DNA of 64,000 nt from Corallium rubrum (taxonomy: Eukaryota; Cnidaria; Anthozoa; Scleralcyonacea; Coralliidae). The stretch covers positions 3,416,031 to 3,480,030 of the forward strand of contig OZ036003.1 of the NCBI GenBank assembly GCA_964035015.1. The letters are read 5' to 3'. The notes beneath the pieces are model-generated. The model was not told the origin of the DNA. It saw only the letters and a program-made list of their open reading frames with translations, and searched no databases. Both the position numbers and the translations under genes were made by a program. Positions 23,873 through 36,484 of the stretch are shown piece by piece (the stretch's first letter is position 1; every line of letters starts with the position of its first letter).

Positions 23873-24385
23873 CTATGCTACATGCAATTCTATTGCATCT
23901 GCCATTCTCTGCTTCATTGATTCAATGGTAGTATTGATGTAGCTGATTTTAACGCTCTCAATTGTTTTCTTCACCCTCGATGAAAACTGCTCGTAGTTCT
24001 CGTTTTCGATCTTCAATTCGATAGCGTCTTCCGTCAACTTCTTGTGAACAACGTGGAACATGTTCTCGATAGGATTGAAGTCTGGCTGGGATATCAAAAT
24101 AGGTGTACCCCATCTCCTGCATTGCTTTCTTCGCTTTTGCTGATACTTGCTTTGGGTCCCCGTCCTGAAGAAACATCTTGCATGTTGAATTTTTGGTTTT
24201 CGAGAAGGCAGCCGGGAAGTTTGCCTTGATAAATTCCGCGATAAATTCCCCTGTGACGGTTTTGCATGTATATTGCTCACACAATGTATGACTAACATAG
24301 GCATGGGAGGCGTGTAAACATTGCAAAGATTCATTCGGTCTCACAGTTAGTGAATACCATTTTGAGCATAAGTTAAAACTGCCAT
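23873..24385 (-). pseudogene. Tc1/mariner transposase C-terminal relic, type B (least degraded; exemplar)
   Basis: This form is closest to the ancestral gene. One frame reads from SLTVRPNESLQCLHAS through CEQYTCKTVTGEFIAEF, MFLQDGDPKQVSAKAKKAMQ and YFDIPA. After a single frameshift another continues with QPDFNPIENMFHVVHKKL to a stop at 23873. QDGDP and NPIEN carry the second Asp and the Glu of the DD34E-type catalytic triad. The DNA-binding HTH part is missing, so it is an inactive fragment. Similar copies: 27298-27769, 29586-30047, 30728-31199, 31872-32333, 33014-33485 and 34140-34611. Confidence 0.88.
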
Positions 24386-27300
24386 CAATAAGACCAGTCT
24401 CGAGACAAACGAAAAAAACTATAAGTCTAAAATTCTCTCATACATGTATGAATTTGGAGAGAAAAAAATTAACAGAGTTTCCCTTTATATTACTCTCGCT
24501 TTGAGCTTGCTTTTGATTTTTTTTATGGAAAAAATTCTGTTATTTGGGAAAGTTTATACTTAGGAAAACATTGATATCGGTGGGAGGGGGTCGACATTCG
24601 GGGAGGGGGCCCCTGAAAGTTAGAGTTTGAAGAAAGAACTGGTTTTTTCAACTATTTTGGTCCAGGATTGTAGGGTCTGAAGCCGATTCAAACAATAGTG
24701 TATGAAACAATGAGTTATCACGCGTCACCACGTGTCACCAACGTGTCACCAACGTGTCACCAAGTTTAGTGTGTTGAAATTGCTGTAAACCAACGTGTCA
24801 CCACATGTCACCACTATCAGTATAAGTAAAATATATATTTACTTTATAGAAAGTTTGGTGACACGTGGTGACACGTTGATTTTCCATGTATCAAGTGCAG
24901 TTATCTGGGTGACATGTCTGGTGACATGTTGGTGACACGTGGTGACACATAAAACTGAGTACAATAATTACTTAAGCACAAGTACCATAGGGAAAATACT
25001 ACAAACTAATATTTAGTCTACGCTACATGCAATTCTATTGCATCTGCCATTCTCTGCTTCATTGATTCAATGGTAGTATTGATGTAGCTGATTTTAACGC
25101 TCTCAATTGTTTTCTTCACCCTCGATGAAAACTGCTCCTAGTTCTCGTTTTCGATCTTCAATTCGATAGCGTCTTCCGTCAACTTCTTGCGAACAACGTG
25201 GAACGTTCTCGATAGGATTGAAGTCTGGCTGGGATATCAAAATAGGTGTACCCCATCTCCTGCATTGCTTTCTTCGCTTTTGCTGATACTTGCTTTGGGG
25301 GCCCCGTCCTGAAGAAACATATTGCATGTTGAATTTTTGGTTTTCGAGAAGGCAGCCGGGAAGTTTGCCTTGATAAATTCCGCGATAAATTCCCCTGTGA
25401 CGGTTTTGCATGTATATTGCTCACACAGTGTATGACTCACATAGGCATGGGAGGCGTGTAAACATTGCAAAGATTCATTCGGTCTCACAGTTAGTGAATA
25501 CCATTTTGAGTATAAGTTAAAACTGCCATCAATCAGACCAGTCTCGAGACAAACGAAAAAAACTATAAGTCTAAAATTCTCTCATACAGTATGAATTTGG
25601 AGAGAAAAAAATTAACAGAGTTTCCCTTTATATTACTCTCGCTTTGAGCTTGCTTTTGATTTTTTTATGGAAAAAAGTCTGTTATTTGGGAAAGTTTATA
25701 CTTAGGAAAACATTGATATTGGTGGGAGGGGGTCGACATTCGGGGGAGAGGGCCCCTGAAAGTTAGAGTTTGAAGAAAGAACTGGTTTTTGCCACTATTT
25801 TGGTCCAGGATTGTAGGGTCTGAAGCCGATTCAAACGATAGTGTATGAAACAATGAGTTACCACGCGTCACCACGTGTCACCAACGTGTCACCAACGTGT
25901 CACCAAATTTAGTGTGTTGAAATTGCTGTAAACCAACGTGTCACCACATGTCACCACTATCAGTATAAGTAAAGTATATATTTACTTTATAGAAAGTTTG
26001 GTGACACGTGGTGACACGTTGATTTTCCATGTATCAAGTGCAGTTATCTGGGTGACATGTCTGGTGACATGTTGGTGACACGTGGTGACACATAAAACTG
26101 AGTACAATAATTACTTAAGCACAAGTACCATAGGGAAAATACTACAAACTAATATTTAGTCTACGCTACATGCAATTCTATTGCATCTGCCATTCTCTGC
26201 TTCATTGATTCAATGGTAGTAATGATGTAGCTGATTTTAACGCTCTCAATTGTATTCTTCACCCTCGATGAAAACTGCTCGTAGTTCTCGTTTTCGATCT
26301 TCAATTCGATAGCGTCTTCCGTCAACTTCTTGCGAACAACGTGGAACGTTCTCGATAGGATTGAAGTCTGGCTGGGATATCAAAATAGGTGTACCCTATC
26401 TCCTGCATTGCTTTCTTCGCTTTTGCTGATACTTGCTTTGGGGGCCCCGTCCTGAAGAAACATATTGCATGTTGAATTTTTGGTTTTCGAGAAGGCAGCC
26501 GGGAAGTTTGCCTTGATAAATTCCGCGATAAATTCCCCTGTGACGGTTTTGCATGTATATTGCTCACACAGTGTATGACTCACATAGGCATGGGAGGCGT
26601 GTAAACATTGCAAAGATTCATTCGGTCTCACAGTTAATATAGTGAATACCATTTTGAGTATAAGTTAAAACTGCCATCAATCAGACCAGTCTCGAGACAA
26701 ACGAAAAAAACTATAAGTCTAAAATTCTCTCATACAGTATGAATTTGGAGAGAAAAAAATTAACAGAGTTTCCCTTTATATTACTCTCGCTTTGAGCTTG
26801 CTTTTGATTTTTTTATGGAAAAAAGTCTGTTATTTGGGAAAGTTTATACTTAGGAAAACATTGATATTGGTGGGAGGGGGTCGACATTCGGGGGAGAGGG
26901 CCCCTGAAAGTTAGAGTTTGAAGAAAGAACTGGTTTTTGCCACTATTTTGGTCCAGGATTGTAGGGTCTGAAGCCGATTCAAACGATAGTGTATGAAACA
27001 ATGAGTTATCACGCGTCACCACGTGTCACCAACGTGTCACCAAATTTAGTGTGTTGAAATTGCTGTAAACCAACGTGTCACCACATGTCACCACTATCAG
27101 TATAAGTAAAGTATATATTTACTTTATAGAAAGTTTGGTGACACGTGGTGACACGTTGATTTTCCATGTATCAAGTGCAGTTATCTGGGTGACATGTCTG
27201 GTGACATGTTGGTGACACGTGGTGACACATAAAACTGAGTACAATAATTACTTAAGCACAAGTACCATAGGGAAAATACTACAAACTAATATTTAGTCTA

Positions 27301-30300
27301 TGCTACATGCAATTCTATTGCATCTGCCATTCTCTGCTTCATTGATTCAATGGTAGTATTGATGTAGCTGATTTTAACGCTCTCAATTGTTTTCTTCACC
27401 CTCGATGAAAACTGCTCGTAGTTCTCGTTTTCGATCTTCAATTCGATAGCGTCTTCCGTCAACTTCTTGTGAACAACGTGGAACATGTTCTCGATAGGAT
27501 TGAAGTCTGGCTGGGATATCAAAATAGGTGTACCCCATCTCCTGCATTGCTTTCTTCGCTTTTGCTGATACTTGCTTTGGGTCCCCGTCCTGAAGAAACA
27601 TCTTGCATGTTGAATTTTTGGTTTTCGAGAAGGCAGCCGGGAAGTTTGCCTTGATAAATTCCGCGATAAATTCCCCTGTGACGGTTTTGCATGTATATTG
27701 CTCACACAATGTATGACTAACATAGGCATGGGAGGCGTGTAAACATTGCAAAGATTCATTCGGTCTCACAGTTAGTGAATACCATTTTGAGCATAAGTTA
27801 AAACTGCCATCAATAAGACCAGTCTCGAGACAAACGAAAAAAACTATAAGTCTAAAATTCTCTCATACATGTATGAATTTGGAGAGAAAAAAATTAACAG
27901 AGTTTCCCTTTATATTACTCTCGCTTTGAGCTTGCTTTTGATTTTTTTTATGGAAAAAATTCTGTTATTTGGGAAAGTTTATACTTAGGAAAACATTGAT
28001 ATCGGTGGGAGGGGGTCGACATTCGGGGAGGGGGCCCCTGAAAGTTAGAGTTTGAAGAAAGAACTGGTTTTTTCAACTATTTTGGTCCAGGATTGTAGGG
28101 TCTGAAGCCGATTCAAACAATAGTGTATGAAACAATGAGTTATCACGCGTCACCACGTGTCACCAACGTGTCACCAACGTGTCACCAAGTTTAGTGTGTT
28201 GAAATTGCTGTAAACCAACGTGTCACCACATGTCACCACTATCAGTATAAGTAAAATATATATTTACTTTATAGAAAGTTTGGTGACACGTGGTGACACG
28301 TTGATTTTCCATGTATCAAGTGCAGTTATCTGGGTGACATGTCTGGTGACATGTTGGTGACACGTGGTGACACATAAAACTGAGTACAATAATTACTTAA
28401 GCACAAGTACCATAGGGAAAATACTACAAACTAATATTTAGTCTACGCTACATGCAATTCTATTGCATCTGCCATTCTCTGCTTCATTGATTCAATGGTA
28501 GTATTGATGTAGCTGATTTTAACGCTCTCAATTGTTTTCTTCACCCTCGATGAAAACTGCTCGTAGTTCTCGTTTTCGATCTTCAATTCGATAGCGTCTT
28601 CCGTCAACTTCTTGCGAACAACGTGGAACGTTCTCGATAGGATTGAAGTCTGGCTGGGATATCAAAATAGGTGTACCCCATCTCCTGCATTGCTTTCTTC
28701 GCTTTTGCTGATACTTGCTTTGGGGGCCCCGTCCTGAAGAAACATATTGCATGTTGAATTTTTGGTTTTCGAGAAGGTAGCCGGGAAGTTTGCCTTGATA
28801 AATTCCGCGATAAATTCCCCTGTGACGGTTTTGCATGTATATTGCTCACACAGTGTATGACTCACATAGGCATGGGAGGCGTGTAAACATTGCAAAGATT
28901 CATTCGGTCTCACAGTTAGTGAATACCATTTTGAGTATAAGTTAAAACTGCCATCAATCAGACCAGTCTCGAGACAAACGAAAAAAACTATAAGTCTAAA
29001 ATTCTCTCATACAGTATGAATTTGGAGAGAAAAATATTAACAGAGTTTCCCTTTATATTACTCTCGCTTTGAGCTTGCTTTTGATTTTTTTATGGAAAAA
29101 AGTCTGTTATTTAGGAAAGTTTATACTTAGGAAAACATTGATATTGATGGGAGGGGGTCGCCATTCGGGGGAGAGGGCCCCTGAAAGTTAGAGTTTGAAG
29201 AAAGAACTGGTTTTTGCCACTATTTTGGTCCAGGATTGTAGGGTCTGAAGCCGATTCAAACGATAGTGTATGAAACAATGAGTTATCACGCGTCACCACG
29301 TGTCACCAACGTGTCACCAACGTGTCACCAAATTTAGTGTGTTGAAATTGCTGTAAGCCAACGTGTCACCACATGTCACCACTATCAGTATAAGTAAAGT
29401 ATATATTTACTTTATAGAAAGTTTGGTGACACGTGGTGACACGTTGATTTTCCATGTATCAAGTGCAGTTATCTGGGTGACATGTCTGGTGACATGTTGG
29501 TGACACGTGGTGACACATAAAACTGAGTACAATAATTACTTAAGCACAAGTACCATAGGGAAAATACTACAAACTAATATTTAGTCTATGCTACATGCAA
29601 TTCTATTGCATCTGCCATTCTCTGCTTCATTGATTCAATGGTAGTATTGATGTAGCTGATTTTAACGCTCTCAATTGTTTTCTTCACCCTCGATGAAAAC
29701 TGCTCGTAGTTCTCGTTTTCGATCTTCAATTCGATAGCGTCTTCCGTCAACTTCTTGTGAACAACGTGGAACATGTTCTCGATAGGATTGAAGTCTGGCT
29801 GGGATATCAAAATAGGTGTACCCCATCTCCTGCATTGCTTTCTTCGCTTTTGCTGATACTTGCTTTGGGTCCCCGTCCTGAAGAAACATCTTGCATGTTG
29901 AATTTTTGGTTTTCGAGAAGGCAGCCGGGAAGTTTGCCTTGATAAATTCCGCGATAAATTCCCCTGTGGCGGTTTTGCATGTATATTGCTCACACAATGT
30001 ATGACTAACATAGGCATGGGAGGCGTGTAAACATTGCTAAGATTCATTCGGTCTCACGGTTAGTGAATACCATTTTGAGCATAAGTTAAAACTGCCATCA
30101 ATAAGACCAGTCTCGAGACAAACGAAAAAAACTATAAGTCTAAAATTCTCTCATACATGTATGAATTTGGAGAGAAAAAAATTAACAGAGTTTCCCTTTA
30201 TATTACTCTCGCTTTGAGCTTGCTTTTGATTTTTTTATGGAAAAAAGTCTGTTATTTGGGAAAGTTTATACTTAGGAAAACATTGATATCGGTGGGAGGG

Positions 30301-33300
30301 GGTCGACATTCGGGGAGGGGGCCCCTGAAAGTTAGAGTTTGAAGAAAGAACTGGTTTTTTCCACTATTTTGGTCCAGGATTGTAGGGTCTGAAGCCGATT
30401 CAAACAATAGTGTATGAAACAATGAGTTATCACGCGTCACCACGTGTCACCAACGTGTCACCAACGTGTCACCAAGTTTAGTGTGTTGAAATTGCTATAA
30501 ACCAACGTGTCACCACATGTCACCACTATCAGTATAAGTAAAATATATATTTACTTTATAGAAAGTTTGGTGACACGTGGTGACACGTTGATTTTCCATG
30601 TATCAAGTGCAGTTATCTGGGTGACGTCTGGTGACATGTTGGTGACACGTGGTGACACATAAAACTGAGTACAATAATTACTTAAGCACAAGTACCATAG
30701 GGAAAATACTACAAACTAATATTTAGTCTATGCTACATGCAATTCTATTGCATCTGCCATTCTCTGCTTCATTGATTCAATGGTAGTATTGATGTAGCTG
30801 ATTTTAACGCTCTCAATTGTTTTCTTCACCCTCGATGAAAACTGCTCGTAGTTCTCGTTTTCGATCTTCAATTCGATAGCGTCTTCCGTCAACTTCTTGC
30901 GAACAACGTGGAACATGTTCTCGATAGGATTGAAGTCTGGCTGGGATATCAAAATAGGTGTACCCCATCTCCTGCATTGCTTTCTTCGCTTTTGCTGATA
31001 CTTGCTTTGGGTCCCCGTCCTGAAGAAACATATTGCATGTTGAATTTTTGGTTTTCGAGAAGGCAGCCGGGAAGTTTGCCTTGATAAATTCCGCGATAAA
31101 TTCCCCTGTGACGGTTTTGCATGTATATTGCTCACACAGTGTATGACTCACATAGGCATGGGAGGCGTGTAAACATTGCAAAGATTCATTCGGTCTCACA
31201 GTTAGTGAATACCATTTTGAGTATAAGTTAAAACTGCCATCAATCAGACCAGTCTCGAGACAAACGAAAAAAACTATAAGTCTAAAATTCTCTCATACAG
31301 TATGAATTTGGAGAGAAAAAAATTAACAGAGTTTCCCTTTATATTACTCTCGCTTTGAGCTTGCTTTTGATTTTTTTATGGAAAAAAGTCTGTTATTTAG
31401 GAAAGTTTATACTTAGGAAAACATTGATATTGATGGGAGGGGGTCGACATTCGGGGGAGAGGGCCCCTGAAAGTTAGAGTTTGAAGAAAGAACTGGTTTT
31501 TGCCACTATTTTGGTCCAGGATTGTAGGGTCTGAAGCCGATTCAAACGATAGTGTATGAAACAATGAGTTATCACGCGTCACCACGTGTCACCAACGTGT
31601 CACCAACGTGTCACCAAATTTAGTGTGTTGAAATTGCTGTAAGCCAACGTGTCACCACATGTCACCACTATCAGTATAAGTAAAGTATATATTTACTTTA
31701 TAGAAAGTTTGGTGACACGTGGTGACACGTTGATTTTCCATGTATCAAGTGCAGTTATCTGGGTGACATGTCTGGTGACATGTTGGTGACACGTGGTGAC
31801 ACATAAAACTGAGTACAATAATTACTTAAGCACAAGTACCATAGGGAAAATACTACAAACTAATATTTAGTCTATGCTACATGCAATTCTATTGCATCTG
31901 CCATTCTCTGCTTCATTGATTCAATGGTAGTATTGATGTAGCTGATTTTAACGCTCTCAATTGTTTTCTTCACCCTCGATGAAAACTGCTCGTAGTTCTC
32001 GTTTTCGATCTTCAATTCGATAGCGTCTTCCGTCAACTTCTTGTGAACAACGTGGAACATGTTCTCGATAGGATTGAAGTCTGGCTGGGATATCAAAATA
32101 GGTGTACCCCATCTCCTGCATTGCTTTCTTCGCTTTTGCTGATACTTGCTTTGGGTCCCCGTCCTGAAGAAACATCTTGCATGTTGAATTTTTGGTTTTC
32201 GAGAAGGCAGCCGGGAAGTTTGCCTTGATAAATTCCGCGATAAATTCCCCTGTGGCGGTTTTGCATGTATATTGCTCACACAATGTATGACTAACATAGG
32301 CATGGGAGGCGTGTAAACATTGCTAAGATTCATTCGGTCTCACGGTTAGTGAATACCATTTTGAGCATAAGTTAAAACTGCCATCAATAAGACCAGTCTC
32401 GAGACAAACGAAAAAAACTATAAGTCTAAAATTCTCTCATACATGTATGAATTTGGAGAGAAAAAAATTAACAGAGTTTCCCTTTATATTACTCTCGCTT
32501 TGAGCTTGCTTTTGATTTTTTTATGGAAAAAAGTCTGTTATTTGGGAAAGTTTATACTTAGGAAAACATTGATATCGGTGGGAGGGGGTCGACATTCGGG
32601 GAGGGGGCCCCTGAAAGTTAGAGTTTGAAGAAAGAACTGGTTTTTTCCACTATTTTGGTCCAGGATTGTAGGGTCTGAAGCCGATTCAAACAATAGTGTA
32701 TGAAACAATGAGTTATCACGCGTCACCACGTGTCACCAACGTGTCACCAACGTGTCACCAAGTTTAGTGTGTTGAAATTGCTATAAACCAACGTGTCACC
32801 ACATGTCACCACTATCAGTATAAGTAAAATATATATTTACTTTATAGAAAGTTTGGTGACACGTGGTGACACGTTGATTTTCCATGTATCAAGTGCAGTT
32901 ATCTGGGTGACGTCTGGTGACATGTTGGTGACACGTGGTGACACATAAAACTGAGTACAATAATTACTTAAGCACAAGTACCATAGGGAAAATACTACAA
33001 ACTAATATTTAGTCTATGCTACATGCAATTCTATTGCATCTGCCATTCTCTGCTTCATTGATTCAATGGTAGTATTGATGTAGCTGATTTTAACGCTCTC
33101 AATTGTTTTCTTCACCCTCGATGAAAACTGCTCGTAGTTCTCGTTTTCGATCTTCAATTCGATAGCGTCTTCCGTCAACTTCTTGTGAACAACGTGGAAC
33201 ATGTTCTCGATAGGATTGAAGTCTGGCTGGGATATCAAAATAGGTGTACCCCATCTCCTGCATTGCTTTCTTCGCTTTTGCTGATACTTGCTTTGGGTCC

Positions 33301-34710
33301 CCGTCCTGAAGAAACATATTGCATGTTGAATTTTTGGTTTTCGAGAAGGCAGCCGGGAAGTTTGCCTTGATAAATTCCGCGATAAATTCCCCTGTGACGG
33401 TTTTGCATGTATATTGCTCACACAATGTATGACTCACATAGGCATGGGAGGCGTGTAAACATTGCAAAGATTCATTCTGTCTCACGGTTAGTGAATACCA
33501 TTTTGAGTATAAGTTAAAACTGCCATCAATCAGACCAGTCTCGAGACAAACGAAAAAAAACTATAAGTCTCTCATACAGTATGAATTTGGAGAGAAAAAA
33601 ATTAACAGAGTTTCCCTTTATATTACTCTCGCTTTGAGCTTGCTTTTGATTTTTTTATGGAAAAAAGTCTGTTATTTGGGAAAGTTTATACTTAGGAAAA
33701 CATTGATATTGGTGGGAGGGGGTCGACATTCGGGGGAGGGGGACCCTGAAAGTTAGAGTTTGAAGAAAGAACTGGTTTTTGCCACTATTTTGGTCCAGGA
33801 TTGTAGGGTCTGAAGCCGATTCAAACGATAGTGTATGAAACAATGAGTTATCACGCGTCACCACGTGTCACCAACGTGTCACCAATTTTAGTGTGTTGAA
33901 ATTGCTGTAAACCAACGTGTCACCACATGTCACCACTATCAGTATAAGTAAAGTATACATTTACTTTATAGAAAGTTTGGTGACACGTGGTGACACGTTG
34001 ATTTTCCATGTATCAAGTACAGTTATCTGGGTGACATGTCTGGTGACATGTTGGTGACACGTGGTGACACATAAAACTGAGTAGAATAATTACTTAAGCA
34101 CAAGTACCATAGGGAAAATACTACAAACTAATATTTAGTCTATGCTACATGCAATTCTATTGCATCTGCCATTCTCTGCTTCATTGATTCAATGGTAGTA
34201 TTGATGTAGCTGATTTTAACGCTCTCAATTGTTTTCTTCACCCTCGATGAAAACTGCTCGTAGTTCTTGTTTTCGATCTTCAATTCGATAGCGTCTTCCG
34301 TCAACTTCTTGTGAACAACGTGGAACATGTTCTCGATAGGATTGAAGTCTGGCTGGGATATCAAAATAGGTGTACCCCATCTCCTGCATTGCTTTCTTCG
34401 CTTTTGCTGATACTTGCTTTGGGTCCCCGTCCTGAAGAAACATCTTGCATGTTGAATTTTTGGTTTTCGAGAAGGCAGCCGGGAAGTTTGCCTTGATAAA
34501 TTCCGCGATAAATTCCCCCGTGACGGTTTTGCATGTATATTGCTCACACAATGTATGACTCACATAGGCATGGGAGGCGTGTAAACATTGCAAAGATTCA
34601 TTCGGTCTCACAGTTAGTGAATACCATTTTGAGTATAAGTTAAAACTGCCATCAATCAGACCAGTCTCGAGACAAACGAAAAAAACTATAAGTCTAAAAT
34701 TCTCTCATAC

Positions 34711-34824
34711 AATCCTGGACAAAAATAGTGGCAAAAACCAGTTCTTTCTTCAAAATCTAACTTTCAGGGGCCCCCTCCCCCGAATGTCGGCCCCCTCCCC
34801 CCAATATCAATGTTTTCCTAAGTC
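34711..34824. mobile_element. Inverted terminal piece of the Tc1-type element at the array edge
   Basis: Immediately after the last monomer breaks off at CTCTCATAC, the sequence CAATCCTGGACAAAAATAGT and the next 90 bp are the reverse complement of the segment about 11993-12105 of the unit. This looks like the opposite TIR of the ancestral element, and suggests that CAATCCTGGAC is a true transposon end. Confidence 0.65.
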
Positions 34825-35014
34825 ATCTGGTCTGGAGTCCAAGAATCAACATGGATAATGGGGGAGAGGGGGAATTTCAAAGATATTTATGAATTTTTCA
34901 CACTTTTGCCAGTAATTTATGTCCAGGGGATTGTAGAGCTTACATATTATTATTATTACTAGTTGCATATACATATTTTGTGCAAAACATTTTTATTATA
35001 TCTCTTAGTATAGT
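34825..35014. other. Short unassigned spacer
   Basis: A G-rich patch (GGGGGAGAGGGGGAA) resembles the G-rich word of the satellite. The rest is AT-rich and non-coding. Confidence 0.3.
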
Positions 35015-35597
35015 TCACACTGTTTTTAAGAGTATCTGATTAAAGATTAAAGGACGGCTGATTAAGATGCTAAAGTAATATTCCTTAACTATATTATCGT
35101 TTCGAGGGAAAAAAGAACAGCATAAAGCACTATCACGAGTCAGTGTCAAAAAGTTTGAACGATAAGATACTCTCACCGCCCATCGTCCAGTTCTTTCAGA
35201 CATATAGGGTACTAAATAACGTCTATAATTCGCTATAATTACATAAGGAAGAAGTTCTTTTTCTATTTCTTCTTCACCTTCACGCGGCTTCCCTCTATAC
35301 AACCATAAAGAATAAGTGCGGCGATGATATCGTAATACTGAATGATTACTAGAACTTGGGACAAATTCTCTTTCAATTAATCTTATAAAAACACCTTGAT
35401 ATATTTCCAATAACCCCACACAACCAATATAACAATCCAATTTCCCCATTACGAAATTTACGAAATTCAGGAACAATCATAAGAATCGTTTTCAAGCTCG
35501 TTTCTTCTTCCTTTTTTTTCTTTTTTCTTTTCTTATTTTCATCATCGGATGAATCGTTATCGTTGGTTGAATCGTCAAAACCACGTTTTGACGCCAT
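35015..35597 (-). pseudogene. Unknown protein with Lys-rich acidic N-terminus, one frameshift
   Basis: The minus-strand frame starts at 35597 with MASKRGFDDSTND, then an acidic stretch and a basic run (DDENKKRKKKKKEEE) like a nuclear-localisation signal. After about 45 codons the frame shifts near 35450 and continues as KLDCYIGCVGLLEIYQG and LWLYRGKPREGEEEIEKELL to 35015. Together about 190 residues without an intron. No family is recognised. It faces away from the ORF starting at 35832 across a 235-bp AT-rich spacer, a compact divergent layout more typical of viral or transposon genomes. Confidence 0.4.
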
Positions 35598-35831
35598 CTC
35601 AACGTACTGAAATATTATCTTTGTACAATTTTATTTATACCTGCTTTTTTACTAAAAAAAATTCCAAACATTTGGTAAACATTTATTTTTTTTTCATATG
35701 TGACCATATTTGGCATGTTTTCCCCCCCGTAATAATTAAAGACCATTTTATAAAAGAACGTAGCTTTTCAAACAAAATCATTCAAAGCATAAGTGACAGT
35801 ATCTCGATATTATCATTATTCCGAAGAAAAT

Positions 35832-36287
35832 ATGACGACGCCAACGTTAAAAATGGATTTCACTGGTCAAAAAAACGTATCACGAGGATAAGGAAGGTAT
35901 TGCAGAAAAACCGTGGGATAATTGGTATTACGACTAAGAAATCCTTATTACAACGCAAAAGTTCCATTTGTAATTGGTTTGATTAAATATCTTCGAACAT
36001 TGGATGCTATTGATGAAATTGGGTTCGATCTCGATCGCGCTGGTTATCATGATAAAAACGAAAGTGAAAGTGATTTTAAAACACGAAAAGGGAAATACAG
36101 TATTGCCGTTAAAGCGGAAAAGAGCAAAGAACTCCCTCAATACGATGCACAAAGGATGTGGAGCGATATTTGGGATATAGAAGTGTCAGAATCAGATTTT
36201 TTAACTGATATGTACGATTCGAATCCTGAGATTCGCGATGACTATGTGAGATTCAGAGTAAAAGAAAAAGAAAAAGGGGGAATTTAA
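35832..36287 (+). pseudogene. Unknown protein, divergent partner ORF, two frameshifts
   Basis: From ATG at 35832 (MTTPTLKMDFTGQK) the frame shifts at an A7 run near 35872 to HEDKEGIAEKPWDNWYYD. It then shifts again near 35930 to NPYYNAKVPFVIGLIKYLRT, ending RFRVKEKEKGGI at 36287. The last segment alone is about 115 residues, charged and intronless. I recognise no domain. The recurring frame damage in both members of the pair suggests an old insertion, perhaps an endogenous viral fragment, but this is inference. Confidence 0.4.
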
Positions 36288-36484
36288 AAAGACAATTTTA
36301 TTTCAAAATAAAGCTTTATATATAATTCAATATACGAACATATGAACAAATGAACGTGATCGTGCAAGATTTAAGTAAAAGAAGAAAGAGTAAAAAACTG
36401 TATGTAGAAATAAAAAAAAAAATAACATTTACAATTTATAAAAAACTGTTTCCTTGTTTTGTCTTCTCTCTCTTTTAGAAAAGA

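Larger units (their letters stand above)
11863..34710. repeat. Tandem array of about 20 monomers of about 1143 bp (Tc1-derived satellite)
   Basis: The same unit repeats head to tail. The word ATTCTCTCATACAGTATG followed by the short minus-strand ORF MVTRDNSLFHTLSFESAS marks each unit, near 11956, 13097, 14250, 15393, 16536, 17668, 18811, 19959, 21102, 22245, 23388, about 24530, 25665, 26813, about 27956, 29111, 30252, 31397, 32538 and 33655. Spacings cluster at 1141-1148; outliers of 1117, 1132 and 1153 partly reflect different numbers of an 11-bp GTGTCACCAAC sub-repeat. The first unit is the most diverged, as expected at an array edge. Two subtypes exist. Type A has GGGGGCCCC and GGAACGTTC. 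Type B has GGGTCCCC and GGAACATGTTC. Confidence 0.97.

Noticed and set aside
24044..24229. Plus-strand ORF MNNVEHVLDRIEVWLGY repeated in several monomers
   Set aside because: Antisense shadow of the transposase relic (PDFNPIEN on the other strand); it recurs only because the monomer recurs.
11863..34710. CRISPR-like regular repeat array
   Set aside because: Units are 1.14 kb with no unique spacers, in eukaryotic DNA; it is a satellite.
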